From NCBI GenBank assembly GCA_049999725.1, contig JBNGIS010006610.1:1-21353 (forward strand): DNA of 21,353 bases. Direction: 5' to 3'. Every line of letters starts with the position of its first letter. Within the stretch, counting starts at the first letter, position 1. The stretch is from Haplomitrium mnioides. Lineage: Eukaryota > Marchantiophyta > Haplomitriopsida > Calobryales. This document shows, piece by piece, positions 17,499 to 21,353 of the stretch. A model generated the notes under the pieces. That model saw only the letters and a list, made by a program, of their open reading frames with translations. It searched no databases and was not told the origin of the DNA. The translations under genes were made by a program, and so were the position numbers.

Positions 17499-18211
17499 TT
17501 ATGTATGTTCTTTGTGTATTTCAGACAGTTTTCTGAGACCAATACCCTCTGAGTGCTCTTTGTGTAGAGCGGGAGGTAGAGGTTTTGTGAACATATCAGC
17601 TCTGTTCAGCTTACTAGGTATCCATTGTACCTTGATTTTGTCATTATGTTGTTCATGAGCATAGAAAATTTTTGGAGCTCTATGTTTTATTCTATCGCCC
17701 TTGATGAATCCTTGAGCGATTTGGTCAACACATGGCTTGTTGTTCTCAAATATAGATGTAGGTTCCTGGATGAGGGGTTGGCCTGTGTTGGAGTTGATAT
17801 GGTCAATAAGTTGGCGTAACCAAATACACTCTCTACTTGCTTCGTACAGAGCTATTATCTCCGCATGGTTTGTAGAGGTGGTAGTGATTGTTTGTTTTGT
17901 GCTTTTCCATGATATTGCTGTGCCCCCTTTGAGGAATACATAGCCCGTTTGTGACTTTGCGTCGTCGGGATCAGATAAGTATCCTGCATCAGCATATCCT
18001 ATAATGTCATGGTCCACAATTTTTGGGAAGAACAGTCCCATGTCTGTGGTACCTTTAAGGTATCTGAAGATCCTTTTGATGTCGTTCCAATGTCGTATAG
18101 TCGGTTGGGAACTGTGTCTTGCAAGTAAGTTCACAGCGAAAGCTATGTCTGGTCTTGTTTGATTTGCCAGGTACATCAGTGCTCCTATTGATGAAAGGTA
18201 CGGGTTTTTCA
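17499..18211 (-). pseudogene. Copia B RNase H
   Basis: Open for about 237 codons on the minus strand. Motifs: YLSSIGALMYLANQTRPDIA, GYADAGYLSDPDDAKSQTGY (catalytic Asp), ISWKSTKQT, NHAEIIALYEASRECIWL (catalytic Glu), IKHRAPKIFYAHEQ and the terminal LNRADMFTKPLPPALH. All expected motifs are present. It is separated from the RT frame by one extra base in an A run near 18206, so the polyprotein is broken at this point though the domain itself looks intact. It would degrade the RNA strand of RNA-DNA hybrids. Confidence 0.88.
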
Positions 18212-20433
18212 AGTCCCAGTGTAGGTTCTGTTTCTTTCCTTTTTGAGAACATGTCCTTCGTAGGATCTAATGATCTTACTTCCATAGGGGTGCTTGTTGG
18301 GTGAGCTTTATCCATTTTGAACTGTTTAAGGATTTTGGATGTATAAGTTGATTGATGGATTAGGATTCCATCAGGTAGATGTTCAAACTGTATTCCCAGG
18401 CAGAAGTCGGGTTCCCCAATATCTCGCATTTCGAATAGGTCCTTTAGCTTCTCAATGGTGTCGTTGGCTAGTCGTGGTGTGCCAAAAATGTTAATGTCAT
18501 CTACATATATTGCTACTATGACGTATTCAAGGTTTTCTTGTTTCATAAAGAGGCATGGTGCAATGTCCTCATTGGTGAAGTTTAAAGTCATCATTTCTGA
18601 CTTGAATCTTTGATACCAGTTTCGACCGCTCTGTTTAAGTCCATACATTGAGTGTAGGACTTGTACAGCCATCTTTGAGCCTGATATGTCTGATGATATT
18701 CTTGTTGCTTTCATAGATTGCTTTGCTAGTTGTCTGCCTTTGTGTATATTTTTGCGATGGGGGACTATAGGTCCCTTTGGATGTCCATTGTACAGCTGTT
18801 TTGTTGGCTGGACTAAAGGTCTAGTGTACTGTTGCTTGTTTAGCAGATCATTTGTAGGGACTGAAGGTCCGTTGTTGTGATTCATGCTCAGCGTATGTGC
18901 TGGCTGTATATATGATCTGTCATGAGCTGTTTGCAACATATCATCCATCGCTTGGCATTTTCGTTTCGTCATAAGGACAGAGGGTCCTTGTTTTGTCATC
19001 AGGCCGTTATTGATATAAGGTCTTTCATAACTTGTGCATCTTCTTTGGACGATAGGTCCATCTACAGAATGTTGGCTGTGAGAGACAAAAGGTCTCTGTT
19101 GGTTTATGTGTTCGTAAGTGACAAAAGGTCTACTTTCACTTTTCTAGCCTTGAGGGACAAAAGGTCTAACCTCTCTTTGCTGGCTGTGAGGGACAAAAAG
19201 TCCGCTTTCACATTTCTGGCCTTGATGGACAAAAGGTCCACTTTCATATTTCTGGCCTTGAGGGACAAAAGGTCCACTTTCATATTTCTGGCCTTGAGGG
19301 ACAAAAGGTCCACTTTCATATTTCTGGCCTTGAGGGACAACAGGTCTAACCTCAATTGGCTGTTTCTCCCCCTCAAAGTGGAATGATGTCCTGGATATGA
19401 GCTCAGGGGGTGTCTTCATAAAAATTTGAGTGTCGAGTATGCCATATAAGTAGGCAGTAATGACATCCATGATATGCATGATTAGGTTGCGTTGAATTGC
19501 AAATGCGATCATATATCTATATGTGATCGTATCCATGACTGGTGAGTATATCAGACTGTAATCTTTTCCAGGGATTTGCGTGTATCCTTTCGCAACGAGT
19601 CTTGCTTTGTATCTCGTGACTCCGCCTTTTGCATTTCTTTTCCTGACAAATATAAATCTATAGTCTGTCAGTTTCATGTCTGATGTGGCAGGTATGACTG
19701 ATCCGAATACTTGCCGATATATGAGTGAGTCCAGTTCTGAGTGTATGGCTTGTTCCCATTGTGGCCAATCAGACCTTGATTGCGCGTCCTGTACTGATAT
19801 AGGGTCGGGTATGGTGTTTTCTATAGTCTGGGATACTGAATATGCAAACATGTCGTCCATGTCGGTTTGGTCACGTTTCCAGACATGACCTGTAAATGTG
19901 TAGTCAATCGCGATTTCTTCATTTTCTGGGATTGCATGAGTATGCATAGTTTCTTGAGTGTGGTTGGGATATGGTTCTAATCCAGGGCTGGCCAGTAAAG
20001 ATGTTGGCGTTTTCGGCTTGTTTTTGGAGCCTAATGGTCTGCCTCTTTTGGCTTTAGGTGCGATATCAGTAGCCGCAGTTGAATCTTTTTGTAGTCTTGC
20101 AGGAGCATTTGCTGCTTCCACATGAGACTTAGTGAGGTTTGCAACGTCGTTGAATGTGTCTGGCATTCTGATTAATGTTTGTTGTAAGTGTAGAAGTCTC
20201 TGAACTTCATAGTCTGATTGTCCTATTCTAGGATCAGGGTGGAGTAGCGATTTGTTGTGCCATATAAGGTTATCCGTTTGTGTTTTCTCGGATTTGTCTT
20301 CGAGCATTAGAGTTGGAAAAACATCTTCGAAGAATTGACAGTCTGCAAATCGAGATTTGAAGACGTCTGACGTTGTGGGTTCAAGGTATCGGATGATGGA
20401 CGGGGATTCATAACCTATGTATATCCCTTTTTG
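18206..20433 (-). pseudogene. Copia B reverse transcriptase with GPxVP-repeat spacer
   Basis: One minus-strand frame, broken by a TAG (19144-19146). It opens with the linker after integrase (KGIYIGYESPSIIRYLEP), a basic patch (KAKRGRPLGSKNKPKT) resembling a nuclear-targeting signal, then RT: WPQWEQAIHSELDSL, IFVRKRNAKGGVTRYKARLV, DVITAYLYGILDTQIFM (catalytic Asp), PPEL, a spacer of about 250 residues with GPxVP repeats, SMYGLKQSGRNWYQRF, YVDD (18496-18507) and LGIQFEHLPDGILIHQSTYT. Ordinary copia RTs have roughly 20 residues between PPEL and YGLKQ. Apart from the spacer, motif content and order are normal. It ends in the A-run frameshift before RNase H. Confidence 0.88.
18763..19380 (-). repeat. 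In-frame minisatellite in the copia B RT (48-bp then 36-bp units)
   Basis: On plus, GAC....AGGTC marks each unit. At 18763, 18811 and 18859 the spacing is 48; from 18976 through 19012, 19048 and on to 19336 it is exactly 36. The encoded unit is KYESGPFVPQGQ (12 residues) or a 16-residue variant with GPxVP. The most uniform copies lie at 19228-19336. Both periods are multiples of three. Confidence 0.93.
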
Positions 20434-21166
20434 TCATTGTGGTCCCATTTTTGTTTGGCGTGGGCCGAGAATAGGTACAAGGACAAGACATCCGAATGTC
20501 CGAAGGTGTGATATGTTTGCAGGTATTCCGACTGCTAGATTGTGAGGAGAGTTATTGTTGAATGCAGATGGTCTCAGTTTCATTAGTGTTGCTGCGTGTA
20601 TCACAGCGTGTCCCCATGCAGATGTGGGGAGACTAGTGTTCAGTAATAATGGTCTGGCAATCAGTTGTATGCGTTTGATCGCGGATTTAGCTATGCCATT
20701 CTGAAAATGAACGTGTGGGACTGAGTATTGAACGTCAATGCCTACAGATGAGCAGAAGTCATCGAATGCTGATGATATGAATTCGCTTGCATTGTCTACT
20801 CGTAGGTTTCTGATTGGATAATCAGGGAATTGTGTTGATAGTTTGAGTATTTGTGACAAGAGTTTAGGGAAGACCATGTTTTTGGTCGTCAGTAAGGACA
20901 CTTGTGACCATTTGGATGATGCACCGATGGTTACAAGGAAGTATCTGAATGGTCCTGATGGGGGGTGGATGGGTCCACAGATGTCTGCCTGGATCCGTTC
21001 CAGAAAACGTGGTATTGTTGTTGCTGTCCTTTGTTTTGAAGGGGCTATTCGTAGTTTGCCTTGTGCGCATGTCGTAGCACAGGGGCAAGCATACTGGCCA
21101 ATATGCGAGGATCCTGGATCGTTCCTACCAGGGATCAGAGCTATAATAGGTGTATTGTCACCTTTT
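20434..21166 (-). pseudogene. Copia B integrase, catalytic Glu replaced by Lys
   Basis: The minus-strand frame starts near 21166, includes a CPCATTCAQGKLRIAPSKQ segment (end of the zinc-binding region), IQADICGPIHPPSGPFRYFL (first Asp), LRVDNASEF (second Asp, about 20777-20803) and YSVPHVHFQNGIAKSAIKR. Counting from the second Asp, the residue 36 positions on is Lys (AAA, complement of 20686-20688), where DD35E integrases have Glu. The domain continues through RTFGCLVLVP to a TGA at 20434-20436, in the same frame as the RT. The N-terminal HH pair is not clearly seen because the 5' part is lost. It could not catalyse strand transfer as it stands. Confidence 0.85.
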
Positions 21167-21353
21167 TGTCACTTTCAGTCACTTAAGGCTGACTGAGACC
21201 TTGGATCAGCCTTCTGCTGATCTGTCCTTTCTCACTCTTCCTGTCTTCTTCAACCCACAACCCAAGGAAAACAACTCTCAAACAATAGTAGATGAAATTT
21301 AAACCCTTCCTCTAAGCGGACACTCATTCACTTGCCCCTTCTCAGAACACAAG
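21167..21353 (+). mobile_element. Possible start of another LTR element
   Basis: Copia B coding likeness ends at about this point and a TG-started sequence, TGTCACTTTCAGTCACTTAA, follows. The remaining 187 bases are C- and A-rich (CTTCAACCCACAACCCAAGG) with no coding frame. The other end is outside the window; a simple deletion junction is the alternative. Confidence 0.3.

Larger units (their letters stand above)
16924..21166 (-). mobile_element. Copia element B, nearly complete pol, 5' part missing
   Basis: On the minus strand: integrase, pre-RT linker, RT with a repeat spacer, RNase H, 3' untranslated region, polypurine tract and LTR. Coding homology ends near 21166, where other sequence begins, so gag, protease and the 5' LTR are absent from the window. 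With two stops and one frameshift in about 3.6 kb it is the youngest recognisable element here. It sits inside the element at 16144. Confidence 0.88.

Noticed and set aside
19104-19376. Minus-strand frame with DLLSLKARNMKV repeats
   Set aside because: Alternate frame of the same 36-bp repeat; a period divisible by three keeps it open.
18922-19386. Plus-strand frame of 154 residues with DKRSTFTFLAL repeats
   Set aside because: It is the antisense reading of the 36-bp repeat in the copia B RT; the minus strand has RT motifs on both sides.

Overview
The window looks like plant nuclear DNA, AT-rich and dominated by decayed retrotransposons. Evidence: plant-type Ty1/copia reverse transcriptase, RNase H and integrase; short LTRs with TG...CA ends and a shared purine tract; GTAAGT splice donors; no bacterial-style operons or ribosome binding sites. 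The species cannot be named from the sequence. No intact protein gene is visible; every recognisable coding stretch is broken.

Left part (1-7090). Positions 1-245 are the 5' end (leader, primer-binding site, 145-bp LTR) of a minus-strand copia element (D) whose body lies off the left edge. From 291 to 4011 there are plus-strand coding remnants with splice-like signals; the last (about 2931-4011) carries motif IV (DIPYG), a KP motif-X-like segment and motif I (DLCFGSGT) of an amino-DNA methyltransferase, in beta-class order, broken by stops. A putative intron holds a 551-bp array of 24-bp units, each made of two perfect 12-bp palindromes, so the array reads the same on both strands and is largely open in all six frames. 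Further minisatellites (4139-4576 and 6489-6585) form one array split by a 1912-bp LTR-like element (4577-6488) with 5-bp CTAAA target duplications.

Middle (7090-15985). Copia A (plus, to 10736) has gag joined directly to RT-RNase H, so protease and integrase are missing; it ends in a 260-bp LTR. Positions 11175-12822 hold an unrecognised decayed coding region, partly made of 60-bp (20-residue) repeats. Copia C (minus, 13653-14690) is a 3' fragment of the same family as A. The rest is AT-rich spacer with degenerate repeats.

Right part (15986-21353). An LTR of the A/C family (15986-16143) is cut by a plus-strand relative of the 4577-6488 element (16144-16923), which is in turn cut by copia B (minus, 16924 to about 21166). 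B is the best preserved: 143-bp LTR, polypurine tract, integrase, RT and RNase H, with two stops, one frameshift and Lys at the catalytic Glu position of integrase. Its RT contains a long GPxVP-repeat spacer (48-bp then 36-bp units) between the PPEL and YGLKQ motifs; A has a short version. The last 190 bases look like the start of yet another insertion.
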